Positions 1 through 11,010 of a stretch of DNA of 64,000 nucleotides are shown here, piece after piece (position 1 is the stretch's first letter; the number at the start of each line of letters is the position of its first letter). Position numbers and translations under genes: made by a program. The DNA is from Chondrosia reniformis (Eukaryota; Porifera; Demospongiae; Chondrillida; Chondrillidae): contig OX359200.1 of assembly GCA_947172415.1 (NCBI GenBank), positions 1,614,501 through 1,678,500 of the forward strand. The letters are read 5' to 3'. Under the pieces are notes generated by a model. That model was not told the origin of the DNA and did no database searches. It was given only the letters and a program-made list of their open reading frames with translations.

Positions 1-2250
1 TGAATGTAGTCTCCAAGTTTAAATTTCATATTTAGCCATTTGACAGAGCTACGGCACTAAATGTACAATGTATTAAGAAAATGTATGGGGAGAGATAGGG
101 CAAATTTATGTAGAAATCAAAATTTCTAGAACTGTTTGGAAATGTGTCATACATGTCTGTGAATACTGATATAGAGTTTCAGATCCATATTTCTTCATTT
201 GGCAAAGTTAGAGCCAGAAATGTTCTTTGAATTATTGCTATACAAAGTTAATGTATGGTGAGAGATAGGGCAAATTTATGTAGAAATCAAAATTTCTAAA
301 ACTGTTTGGAAATGTTTCATACATGTCTGTGAATGTAGACTCCAAGTTTAAACTTCATATTTAGCCATTTGACAGAGTTACGGCACTAAATGTACAATGT
401 ATTAAGAAAATGTATGGGGAGAGATAGGGCAAATTTATGTAGAAATCAAAATTTCTAAAACTGTGTGGAAATGTTTCATACATGTCTGTGAATGTAGACT
501 CCAAGTTTAAACTTCATATTTAGCCATTTGACAGAGTTACGGCACTAAATGTACAATGTATTAAGAAAATGTATGGGGAGAGATAGGGCAAATTTATATA
601 GAAATCAAAATTTCTAAAACTGTGTGGAAATGTTTCATACATGTCTGTGAATGTAGACTCCAAGTTTAAACTTCATATTTAGCCATTTGACAGAGTTACA
701 GTACTAAATGTACAATGTATTAAGAAAATGTATGGGGAGAGATAGGGCAAATTTATGTAGAAATCAAAATTTCTAAAACTGTGTGGAAATGTTTCATACA
801 TGTCTGTGAATGTAGACTCCAAGTTTAAACTTCATATTTAGCCATTTGACAGAGTTACGGCACTAAATGTACAATGTATTAAGAAAATGTATGGGGAGAG
901 ATAAGGCAAATTTATGTAGAAATCAAAATTTCTAATTAACTGTTTGGAAATGTGTTATACATGTCTGTGAATACTGATATAGAGTTTCAGATCCATATCT
1001 CTTCATTTGGCAAAGTTAGAGCCAGCTAGAAATGTACTTTGAATTACTACTATACAAAGTTAATGTATGGGGAGAGATAGGGCAAATTTATGTAGAAATC
1101 AAAATTTCTAGAACTGTTTGGAAATGTGTCATACATGTCTGTGAATACTGATATAGAGTTTCAGATCCATATTTCTTCATTTGGCAAAGTTAGAGCCAGA
1201 AATGTTCTTTGAATTATTGCTATACAAAGTTAATGTATGGGGAGAGATAGGGCAAATTTATGTAGAAATCAAAATTTCTAAAACTGTTTGGAAATGTTTC
1301 ATACATGTCTGTGAATGTAGACTCCAAGTTTAAACTTCATATTTAGCCATTTGACAGAGTTACGGCACTAAATGTACAATGTATTAAGAAAATGTATGGG
1401 GAGAGATAGGGCAAATTTATGTAGAAATCAAAATTTCTAAAACTGTGTGGAAATGTTTCATACATGTCTGTGAATGTAGACTCCAAGTTTAAACTTCATA
1501 TTTAGCCATTTGACAGAGTTACAGTACTAAATGTACAATGTATTAAGAAAATGTATGGGGAGAGATAGGGCAAATTTATGTAGAAATCAAAATTTCTAAA
1601 ACTGTGTGGAAATGTTTCATACATGTCTGTGAATGTAGACTCCAAGTTTAAACTTCATATTTAGCCATTTGACAGAGTTACGGCACTAAATGTACAATGT
1701 ATTAAGAAAATGTATGGGGAGAGATAGGGCAAATTTATGTAGAAATCAAAATTTCTAGAACTGTTTGGAAATGTGTCATACATGTCTGTGAACACTGATA
1801 TAGAGTTTCAGATCCATGCATATCTCTTCATTTGGCAAAGTTAGAGTCAGAAATGTACTTTGAATTAGTGCTATACAAAGTTAATGTATGGTGAGAGATA
1901 GGGCAAATTTGAGTTGATTTTAAAATTTGCAAAACCCAATGTAAACCTTTCATGCATCTCTGTGAATACTGATATTAAGTTTCAGATTCATATCGCTCCA
2001 TTTGGAAGAGTTACAGAACTTAATGTACTTTGAATTACTGCTATACAAAGTTAATGTACGTATGGTGAGAGATACGTACGTAGGACAAATTTGAATTGAT
2101 TTCAAAATTTGCTAAATTCATTGGAAGCCTTTCATACATCTCTGTGAATACTTACACAATGTTTCAGCTTCATATCTCTCCATTTGACAGAGCTACAGCA
2201 CTCTAATGTACATTAAATTTCTACTATACGACCTTTAATGGTGTAGCATA
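1..2250 (+). repeat. Satellite array, 159-bp and 170-180-bp monomers
   Basis: Tandem array of diverged monomers. Using the recurring 'ctgtgaatgtagac' or 'ctgtgaatactgat' as phase marker, starts fall near 161, 331, 490, 649, 808, 969, 1143, 1313, 1472, 1631, 1790, 1964 and 2145. Spacings are 159 bp for one monomer type and 161-181 bp for a second type. Every monomer carries a conserved block, 'agagatagggcaaattt'. Long and short monomers alternate in blocks, which looks like higher-order duplication. No coding potential seen. The same family recurs near 13.1, 23.4, 44.3 and 63.0 kb. Confidence 0.93.
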
Positions 2251-3636
2251 TATATCGTGCGATACTATTATGCAAATTATCGGCATACCAAGTTAAAATG
2301 TTTTGACATGAATGTGGCAACTAGAAACACGCAGAGACAGTCCAGAACGCAGCTGTCAGAAGGTCTTTACATAGAGGCAGGTAGCCATTATGCTATTACT
2401 GCAATTGAGATTGAGTGTGGCTGGTTATACCAGTTTACGTTCATATCGGAACACCTCTCGCTAAAATCGTTTCTACATGGGACCAGAAAAGTTGGTCTCC
2501 TCCGTCAATCAAGACACTTACAGGATTCTATCCATTTTTCCCAGTTTCTAGATGAACCACGAATACTGGATATACCTTTAAAACGGCTTGGGACGATGCA
2601 CTCATCCCGAATTAACTTGATATAATTTGACTACATTTTTCTCGCAAATACCCTATTCTTAAGTATGGAATTGCGCCAACCACAATCGTTTCCTTTTGAA
2701 ATTTTCTTGTTTAAATAGAAGCGTAAAACCTTATAAAGTAGGCCTACCTGGACACATCTCTATGGTGGTAGCGGTTCCCATAGGGGTTGGTAGCGCTTAG
2801 ACTCTGAAGCTGTCTCCTAATCGGTTGGTGCCATAGAGACGTGCTCACCAATAATCCGGATTTCGGGGGGGTTCCGCGTAATGTGGGATTGGCATCTGAT
2901 ATCTTTAAGGATTCATATGAGTCGGCCATATCGAGAAGAACTGGTTCTTCTCACGCAAGTGACACCCAAAGCTCAACTCGGCAGAGCGTTACCACCGATC
3001 CCGGCCTCTGAGCGTCGTGGATGGTAGCGTTCGGTATGGTCCAACTTTTTTTCTTTGGAGTTTCGTTGGCCGTCGATCGGCAAAATTTCACTTTAACGAC
3101 ATCCATATAATATATGTGGATAGATCTGCTTCAACAACAATCAAGTACTACACAGTGCATATCCATGTGTATAAGAAATCTTTCAAAGAGTTCTATTTTT
3201 TCAGAAATATATACAGTACCGCATTTTCACTCTTACACCTACTCAAGGTCGGCCATTTATAGTATTACGCAATTAGGGTTAGTTAATGCAGTGAAACTTC
3301 TTGCCTTCAATAATCAATTGCAAGACATATGGGAAGGGTACATTATACATAGAAGTCTGTATACAATTAATTTCATTTTTTGTATATATATATATAGCCC
3401 AGACTGGGGCATCCTTCAACTGGTGTATACATGTGACTGGAACCATTCGTATCTATATACGTTGCTATATAGCTATACGTATTCAATTGCAATTAACATT
3501 TTCTCTATCTTTGATACAAAAATGTAGTCCAATATACAATGTGTGTACATGCATGTATAGCCTTTACAAAATGATGATATGTTGCAAACTACTATATAGA
3601 TACATTACTTTTTGACAAAATACAAATGTTCCAAGT
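2251..3636. other. Intergenic; GC-rich island at about 2740-3055, function unknown
   Basis: No gene is recognised here. The stretch 2740-3055 is clearly richer in G+C than its surroundings, contains a perfect hairpin (gagaagaac / gttcttctc around 2932-2951) and ends in a run of seven T near 3045, as a polymerase III transcript would. I compared it by memory with 5S, SRP, RNase P/MRP and spliceosomal RNAs and found no match. A 61-residue minus-strand ORF (2744-2929) and a 122-residue plus ORF (2257-2625) show no recognised motif. The rest is AT-rich. Confidence 0.35.
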
Positions 3637-4413
3637 TTAAATACGGCAGGCATGTATATTAAAACACCTATGTTCAAATTTAATTTCTGACAAAATATAC
3701 CAATTCATTGTTTGAGAATTATAATACTGAACAGTTCTAGAACATTCCTCAATGCCAATGAAAACAATCTTTCCCTGATATGCTAACAGATTATACCTTG
3801 TTGGAATAGTTTGAGGTTTGGACATTCCTGAGATCATTTTCCAAGTTTTAGTAGCTGGATTGAACACTTCTGCATCTTCATTGACAAATGCTTCTGTTTG
3901 ACAAACACCTGAAAAATCGACTTTTGAAACATCTAGATCTATGGTTGCTTTCTTCAGGACATCACAGCCATGTACATCAACAAAAATAAGCATTTCAAGG
4001 CAATTTTCAATGTCCAGATGTTTGACGAGAAATTAACCGCAGACTTCCACAACCTTCTCCATCTGCCACTGAGCTGCTAAAGCGAGGACTGAAGTGGCAT
4101 TCTCTACAGTGATAGTTAGAGTAGATTCATACACACAGTTGATAAGGGTCTCAACAGTCTCCGCATTGGCTCCTTTCAAATTAATTTCTTTCTGAGCACT
4201 CTCCTGAAGTGCACCAGTTAACATAGCTTGGAAATATGGGCTACTGGCCGCTAGTATGACTTTGTGAACGTGAAACTGCTTCATTCCAATGGTCAGTATC
4301 ACATCGCACAGTTCTCTGTTCTCCAACATCTTTTTGAAGGAGTTCAGAAGAGACGAGCAGTGGCCTTTAAAGTCACATTTTACCTCGCCATTATCCATCT
4401 TGGTTCTTATCAC
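3637..4413 (-). pseudogene. BTB-kelch protein pseudogene (KLHL-like, intronless)
   Basis: Reading from 4413, the first 126 codons encode an N-terminal extension and a BTB/POZ domain with the family phrase CDVILTIGMKQFHVHKVILA and the usual end QMEKVVEVCG. BTB-kelch proteins are usually substrate adaptors of cullin-3 ubiquitin ligases. A stop codon (TAA, 4033-4035) interrupts the frame exactly where the family usually continues; the same frame then runs on without a shift through FLVKHLDIENCLEM, the start of the BACK domain. After about 20 more residues the protein jumps to kelch-like sequence (FNPATKTWKMISGM), so most of the BACK domain and the first kelch blades are missing. The lack of introns, the internal deletion and the nonsense codon point to a decayed retrocopy. 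Confidence 0.8.
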
Positions 4414-4596
4414 TATATATTATACAAGAAAGACTTTGATACAGGAATACTAAACTATTCAGGCAAGATTACAGTGTCCGAATTAGTTAAACTACATGAA
4501 AATACAGTACACTCTCTGTATCTTCTATTTCTTTTCCAAAACCCATTTCATTCGAGATTTCTGATAACTATAAACCGAACTTGTCTTGTCCTTTAA

Positions 4597-5140
4597 TGCC
4601 GACACAGGTCCACGTTGCACGTGCTAAAATCGACCGGCCCATGCCAATTTGGCACTAGTCTGATGAAATCAGACCTTATCGACTGTGTGATAAGGTCTGA
4701 CAACTTACCCTCGATTTTCCGTTGCTGAAGAGGCGTGTCCAATTGACCTCAATTAACACATGCAAAAGGTGAAGGTGATTTACAGAGTGGGATGATGTGG
4801 GTAATGTAGATAATGTAGGTGCATGTATACACAAAAGTAAAAAGAAAGTAATAAAATATCCATAAAATATAAGTGAAATAATATATAGGTTATAGATATA
4901 TTAAGTTTAGAGCAATGAAATTAATTTGGGATAACAGATTAAAGATTGACTCAGAAGTGAATGAAGGCTGAGAAGAACAGATTATGGAATTATTGTTTTA
5001 AATTTTTATTCCAAGAACAACTGCATGCTTTTGTATAGTGCTGTTTTGGGTTAATAACCCTAGTCAGTCTGTGTACATATAATGCACTTAAATAAATACT
5101 CCCCTTTATAATACATATGTACATAATTGTATACATTTAC
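4597..5140. repeat. Intergenic with hairpin and dispersed repeat copy
   Basis: No gene seen. At 4670-4699 there is an 11-bp perfect inverted repeat (cagaccttatc / gataaggtctg), next to smaller palindromes, perhaps a small MITE. The stretch 4770-4860 (gatttacagagtgggatgat...) closely matches 47995-48100, so it is a dispersed repeat. Confidence 0.55.
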
Positions 5141-6452
5141 CTTTAAAGGTGTTTGACCAAAACTTGCTATATACTTCCCACAGCACAACCCCAAAACTCC
5201 ACACTGTAATACAAAAGAGCCACAACAATTATTAATCCAATCTAATAGGTAGCATCCTTAGATGCTGTGGCTTCGATTATTTGATAATTTCTTTCTTAAA
5301 TCTTAAGTAATAAACTAATATATATATATACCTTCAGTTGTGCATGTACGTAATATGGTTAAAACGTTTATTATTATTGATGTTAATAAAAAAGGATGTC
5401 TATGCAGCATGTAAGTATTTGGTGTTTTGTATACATTCTATGGGCAACCTCCGAGAAAGGACAACTTCTTTATAAAGAACAATATACTTAGGTCTTTATT
5501 TGGAGGTTTTACTGTAGCTGTAAAAGGAGCTTGATGATAATCTTGCAGTAGATAAAGTAAACTAGTTGTTTGGTATTCTTAAATAGAAGCTGGATCTCGA
5601 GTAGAGCCAGGGGTTTCCCGAAACTATTACACATTGGGTTGAAATGTGAACCAATTGTAATATCTAAACCAGTCTACATTGCAGTAGCACTGCCAGAGTT
5701 ATTATTTATGTCTCCTTCAAGTAAAAGGGGCTGTGAATGGTGCCGTGAAAAGACTAATTAAGTGCCTCCAGAGGCAAAGGGCACTGACACCAAAGTATAT
5801 ATTTTTATAGAAGCCAGGTTGCTGAAAGGGATACTGGCCTGGAATTGAGGCTGGATAAAAAATGACCAAAATAAAATTGAGGTAAGGGCCTCTAGATCTA
5901 CGTAGGATATGTATATCAAAGTAGTTTGTTTTAAAGTTTAACATAAAAGACACAATAATTGTCTGTTGAAAACCTTCCTGTATATTTACTTACCATCACT
6001 ATAAGTGGAGAACTTCTTATAGTCTATTGCCTCAGGAGCCATCCATTTAAATGGCAGCTTACTGTTAGAACTCATCTCGTAGTATGAGTCATCTTTAGCA
6101 AGCACTCTGGACATACCAAAATCAGCAATGACACAATGAAGACCATCTCCAACTAGAACATTCTTATATAATAATACAACATATTGCACAATATCACAGT
6201 CTCACTCAAATTAGATACAATATTATGATGAGATACCTTGCAACCAAATCTCGATGAATGAAATATTTAGAAGCCAAATATTCTATTCCTAATGCAATCT
6301 ATAGGATCAAATGGTAGCTGATAGTTTTAATGATTAATCACAATTTTAATGAACCACTATTTATCAAACTGTTTACTTGTCCAGAAATACGAATCAAATC
6401 TCCAACTTGCAGTTGAGAATTACTTCTCCCTTCTTTTTTAGCTTTCTGAGCA
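5141..6452 (-). CDS. Protein tyrosine kinase catalytic domain, partial gene or pseudogene
   Basis: Four exons on the minus strand give much of a tyrosine kinase C-lobe: 6452-6377 (ends GDLIRISGQ), 6298-6237 (IALGIEYLAS then HRDLVAR, the catalytic loop), 6162-5994 (NVLVGD, DFG, and FKWMAPEAI, the APE motif) and 5203-5141 (VWSFGVVLWEVYS). HRD, DFG and APE motifs are all present, so the piece could be catalytic; HRDLVARN replaces the commoner HRDLAARN. Exons 1-2 and 3-4 join in phase. The exon 2-3 junction does not: using the only visible GT and AG sites shifts the frame. The ATP-binding N-lobe exons and the end of the domain were not found, so the gene is partial or decaying. I cannot tell which kinase family it belongs to. 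Confidence 0.72.
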
Positions 6453-6745
6453 CTACAGAGTTGCATATTATATGTAATGACATGTCACTTTGGTAACCCT
6501 TTGGAAACTATTGTATAAAAATTAGAGTGATGTATGTGTGATTAGTTAATTTGTAAGAAATTGGCAATTCTTGTTAATTTAAAAATGTAAAATCATGAAA
6601 ACTATTAGTGATATAGAGAGACCATGCACAACAAAAATAGATTGCCATCTTATTATTGTTAAAGTGTTTCTACTTCTGAAGAAAAGAAATTGCTAGCATC
6701 TCAGAAGATATACGTATAATAATGTACTGATGGTACAGATATAAG

Positions 6746-7469
6746 ATGGCGCTCACCAATGGGTTGTTGGCTTACCTCAAGGCTTTTCGCCAGCGCGCTG
6801 ACTGTGAGTCAATTCGGAACCAGATCTTGAGCAAAAGTGACGCTAAGTCGATCCGTGCTGCTAAGGACACTCTGTGGAGCGATTGCAGCACTGATCTGTC
6901 GAGATTATAGCTGGAGAAGAAAGTGAGACGAAGCTCGACGGTACGCTTTCAAGAACTGGCCGACCTTGATGATAATTATTATTGAGGCTTTTGATACGCT
7001 GGATAGCGATGCTTGTCTACCAGAGGATCTCCTTCAGATGCCTTAGCTTCTCCCTTTGCGTGGCGTTGATCGAGTGTCTGAGGATGTTCGCACTTTGCGA
7101 GTAGATGTATGCTCCCGTCTCGAGGGTATTGAAAAACGTCTTCAACACTCTCTCTCTACTCCCTCTATGTCCGAGAATGGGTCCAATGCAAATTTGCATA
7201 GTGGTTCGTCTCAAAGGCAAGCTCCTGACACGCTCGAACGCGGAAGTAATGTTGTTCTTTTTGGTATCCCGGAAGATCTTTCAATTGTTTGTGATGTTCT
7301 GCAGACTGCTGCTGGCAGTCATATTGCTGTCAAAGACACGTTCAGATTGGGCAAACAGTTAAAGCAACCCCAGCAGACAAGAAAGCAACAGTCAAGCAAT
7401 GTCCCTAGGCCTGAAAAGAACGGCTGGATAAATTACAGTAAACGGACACGGCCATTTCACGCTCTATGA
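6746..7469 (+). pseudogene. LINE ORF1-like relic
   Basis: A broken coding region in at least two frames. It starts with ATG at 6746 (MALTNGLLAYLKAFRQRA), meets a stop near 6907, and resumes in another frame at about 7056 with a heptad-like stretch (RVSEDVRTLRVDVCSRLEGI) followed by NVVLFGIPEDLS. A coiled coil followed by an 'N-V-V-L-F-G-I-P-E' strand is typical of ORF1 proteins of CR1/Jockey-type non-LTR retrotransposons, which bind RNA. No reverse transcriptase follows. The relic ends exactly where the tandem 0.6-kb unit begins at about 7470. Confidence 0.65.
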
Positions 7470-7470
7470 C

Positions 7471-8602
7471 GGTACAAATTAATCGTCTATATGTAGCATA
7501 GGATGGTGCTTTGGGGGCGATTGGTAGACACCTCAATACACTTAACTGTTATGTTAGTGCTTGCTGGTGCTTAGAGCAAAAAGTGACTTAAGCACCGGCA
7601 AGCTTATAAGATGTGGGCGTAGGACAGTTGGCAGACAGCTATGCTTAGAGCAAAAAGTGACTTAAGCACCAGCAAGCTTATAAGATGGGCGTAGGATAGT
7701 TGGCAGACACCTGGACCCCCTTAACTGTCAGTTTGGGGTTTTCCGGTGTATAAAGCCAAAAGTGACTTAAGCACCGGCAAGCTTATAAGATGGGCGTAGG
7801 GCAGTTGGCAGACACCTGGACCCCCTTAACTGTCAGGGAAAATCCCTTCACGTGACCATATACTTAGCTAGATCTCTTCGAAATATGCGATTCGACACGT
7901 TTGATCAAATGTAGGTGAAGAACCTGAACAGAAATTACAATTACAGTGTGGTTGAAAGCTTACGCAATCATCCTTTAGTGTCCAAACAAAACAAAGAAGA
8001 CAAAACACACTACATAACGTTTTCGACCATCCAGGACGTGTGTTTATAGTAAACCTTCAGGAGAGAGGGTACGGTACAAATTAATCGTCTATATGTAGCA
8101 TAGGATGGTGCTTTGGGGGCGATTGGTAGACACCTCAATACACTTAACTGTTATGTTAGTGCTTGCTGGTGCTTAGAGCAAAAAGTGACTTAAGCACCGG
8201 CAAGCTTATAAGATGGGCGTAGGATAGTTGGCAGACACCTGGACCCCCTTAACTGTCAGTTTGGGGTTTGCCGGTGTATAAAGCCAAAAGTGACTTAAGC
8301 ACCGGCAAGCTTATAAGATGGGCGTAGGACAGTTGGCAGACACCTGGACCCCCTTAACTGTCAGGGAAAATCCCTTCACGTGACCATATACTTAGCTAGA
8401 TCTCTTCGAAATATGCGATTCGACACGTTTGATCAAATGTAGGTGAAGAACCTGAACAGAAATTACAATTACAGTGTGGTTGAAAGCTTACGCAATCATC
8501 CTTTAGTGTCCAAACAAAACAAAGAAGACAAAACACACTACGTAACGTTTTCGACCATCCAGGACGTGTGTTTATAGTAAACCTTCAGGAGAGAGGGTAC
8601 GA
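7471..8602. repeat. 0.6-kb unit duplicated in tandem, with 85-100-bp subrepeats
   Basis: The sequence beginning 'ggtacaaattaatcgtc' at 7471 starts again at 8073, an offset of 602 bp, and both copies end 'caggagagagggtac'. Apart from a roughly 70-bp extra subrepeat in the first copy they are nearly identical, so the duplication is recent. Inside each copy a subrepeat (agtgacttaagcaccggcaa ... cagttggcagacacctgg) occurs two to four times. Each copy has one E-box CACGTG. There is no coding potential. It could be tandem LTRs or LINE 5-prime UTR monomers; no TG...CA ends were certain. Confidence 0.8.
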
Positions 8603-9168
8603 AGGTGTTCTTAACTTTATCTGATTATTACTGACACCCTGCCAAGTTCATTAATCTATTCAAACTTGTCTTAGACTACTGTACGTATATGAATGTATTA
8701 ATGTATCATTTGTCACATTAAGGTCACATCTCACATTTCTCTATTGTTTTGTATTTGATCAATCATTGATGATTTGGTTTGTCAAAAAATGTATTCAATT
8801 TTTGGAAAATATAGACTGCTAAACTAAATAGTTTCTTTAGATTTTTAATGCCCAAATAGGATGTTAATAAGGTATACATAATTCTTTGACTTTGTCCTAG
8901 GATTAAAATAAAGGAATGAATTTTATTTTAATTGTAAAATCCACTAGCTGAATTTATTTAGCTACTAATATAAGATAGATATGTAATTAAATATAATTGA
9001 GGAATTAGTGAGCTTTCCATATATATAGCAGGGCGAGCAGGACTTTTCAGTCCGCAGACCTTCTATCATAGTTACAACGTAGCAATGAATCTCTATTCTA
9101 TCATAATATTACTTTTTTACCTCAAGATCAAGAAGTATTTGTGTCCAACAATTACAACTCACCGAAAT
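8603..9168. other. AT-rich intergenic stretch
   Basis: No gene, RNA or clear repeat recognised. A short open stretch on the minus strand near 9020-9090 (VCGLKSPARPC in one frame) may be an exon continuing the minus-strand exon at 9169-9265, but only the splice-like context supports it. Confidence 0.3.
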
Positions 9169-9265
9169 CCATTTCTTCCAAACTGCCTCACTATAATGTC
9201 CAGGAGCTCCACATTAATATCCATATACCTCTGATATCCATACTCACTGACAACAGTAACATGCC
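9169..9265 (-). CDS. Hypothetical exon (minus strand)
   Basis: An open stretch encoding HVTVVSEYGYQRYMD and NVELLDIIVRQFGRNGF, followed on the minus strand by a good splice donor (GGATTTCG|GTGAGT) and preceded by a possible acceptor (gtctcag). The piece LLDIIVRQFGRNGFR faintly resembles LCDIVRQKTGKSFQV in exon 3 of the nearby RING/TRAF-zinc-finger gene, so it may be a remnant of another copy. No partner exons were placed with certainty. Confidence 0.35.
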
Positions 9266-9399
9266 TGAGACAGGTATATCCAGTGAGTTTGATTATGTAA
9301 TATACACATAAATAGTTCTGTAATCTTTACAAAAACAGAATAATGTTGTTATCCTAACACCCTCAAGATCTAAAATTCCCTATTTTTGTGCGCTGTCTG

Positions 9400-10009
9400 T
9401 GACTATTGTCTACAAGTTGCAGATTCATGGATGTCTTCCATGCAGTGCGTTAGTTTGCCATTCTTGTTTTCTTCACAAACGGAACTCCTATTTTTCAGTC
9501 AATATGCAGCCAGACACCATATGCAGGTATCACCACAGAACTCAATGGAAAAGAGAATTAGGAACTATATATGTGGTATTCATCTATAACTAACATGCTG
9601 GCAACAGGGACAGCACTCAATGAAGGCGGACTGTTAATTCCACAGATAATTTCAGGAGTCTTCTTTAAGGCTAATTCCATTATAACTGACTACCCTTTTG
9701 TATGCTTGACATGCACGTACCATTTCAATTACCATGTTCACAATCCGTGCCACTTCAATTCTTCATACAGTTACCTTATATATCTATGAGATTGCTGAGG
9801 ATATACACTGTTATCATGGAAAATTTACTACATGTAGCTTGGTTTTGAGGTTATATATACCGTAGTTCTATTAATTTATATGGGTATTAAATTATATACC
9901 ACGCATACATTTATAGAACTACGGTACATTATAGGTTTGATAGTGATATTTATAGGCTTAATATATACAATGCAAGTTACAACATACTAAGGTAATCTAA
10001 ATAAATAAA

Positions 10010-10040
<31 letters not shown>

Positions 10041-10150
10041 TAAATAATTCATATGGCTCCAAGAAAGGATCTAGAAACAAAATGGGCATATCATCATAAA
10101 GTATAGGGTATAAAACTCGTTTTAAATTAAGGGATTTCTTATTTAGGCAT
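9400..10150 (+). pseudogene. Damaged copy of a C-terminal exon duplicated at 48.2-48.8 kb
   Basis: This segment matches, in inverted orientation, 48160-48800. Shared landmarks include 'cagtcaatatgcagccagac', 'ctcaatgaaggcggactgtt' and the AT-rich stretch ending 'cgttttaaattaagggattt'. The copy at 48.5 kb keeps an open frame; this one has small indels that break it, so it is the degenerate partner. Function of the encoded protein is unknown. Embedded at 9857-9926 is a hairpin with 13-14-bp arms (taccgtagttcta / tagaactacggta), a MITE-like insertion or loop. Confidence 0.6.
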
Positions 10151-10380
10151 CCGTTTGTTAGAAAACGGAGGACAAAGTCTGCATATAAAAGGCCATAGGA
10201 CTATAGAAAACCTATGGAAAATTTATATTCAAGCCATGTGTTATATTAGTAAAAATTTTCAATTTGTCAGATAACTATATATATATATATACCTTCAATG
10301 ATATACATACACATACATGTGGTATATGAATGATATTATATACTTGTGGTACGTATATATGGAGACACTTTCTCCTTTAG

Positions 10381-10792
10381 TTGGTCACACCCTCCTTCAT
10401 GGCCTTGGTGAAAAAGAAGAGATTGTCTTAACTGGTATTAAGGCAAGCAAGTATGACCTAATGAGCATTAAAGGATTTTTAAATATTGCAATGAACGAAG
10501 GAGCTCAAGGAAGTGTTTATGGAAAGGTGAGGTTGTGCAACATGTGAAAATTTCTATCTTCGAGAGTCTTTTTCTGCAGATTTCAGTTGTGTATGGATCA
10601 AACAGAAGACAAATTGGACTGTCGGGTGGTACTGCCATTCTTGCAATAGCTTTGGTTACATCATCAGGTCACTTATTTGGTCCACAGATTTGGAATAAGA
10701 GTGGATTTGAAGACATCCAGAAACTTTGCCAGGAAAGAGAATTCCCAGATAAATGTGCATTACTCCTTTTTATCCGTCCAAAAAACCCATAA
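10381..10792 (+). CDS. Partial paralogue of the C-terminal domain of the RING/TRAF-zf gene
   Basis: Two exons, 10381-10526 and 10580-10792 (stop TAA). The first has a strong acceptor (actttctcctttag) and begins in phase 1; the donor is GGAAAG|GTGAGG. The protein reads GHTLLHGLGEKEEIVLTGIK ... and ends PDKCALLLFIRPKNP. It aligns with the last two exons of the minus-strand RING/TRAF-zf gene (11011-11450): FLVDGTEYVIMGA with LLHGLGEKEEIVLTG, G.GRALGL with NRRQIGL, and PEECVLLLVI with PDKCALLLFI. Intron position and phase are the same. No upstream exons for RING or zinc fingers were found on this strand, so this is a partial duplicate or the tail of a gene whose front is lost. The two genes point tail-to-tail, about 220 bp apart. 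Confidence 0.62.
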
Positions 10793-11010
10793 AACTTGAA
10801 CCTAATAATTATACTAGTAACAATGTTATTAAATGATTGTACTTATTTGCTTATATAGATATACTACCTCCTTTCTCCAATGGGCCAGACAGATGTTTCT
10901 GGGAATTCCACCCATTTTTATATGTACATACTATCGAAACCCTTCAAATCACATTATTATATACCATACAATTAGTAGTGTATTTTAATCAGAAAATGTT
11001 ATATTATTAG

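Noticed and set aside
1..2250. CRISPR-like array
   Set aside because: Monomers are contiguous satellite of 159-181 bp with no unique spacers, in a eukaryotic genome.
2740..3055. 5S rRNA, SRP RNA, RNase P/MRP or spliceosomal RNA gene
   Set aside because: Conserved blocks of these RNAs were not found on either strand.
5717..5953. Minus-strand ORF between kinase exons
   Set aside because: Lies in the intron between in-phase kinase exons and has no kinase motifs.
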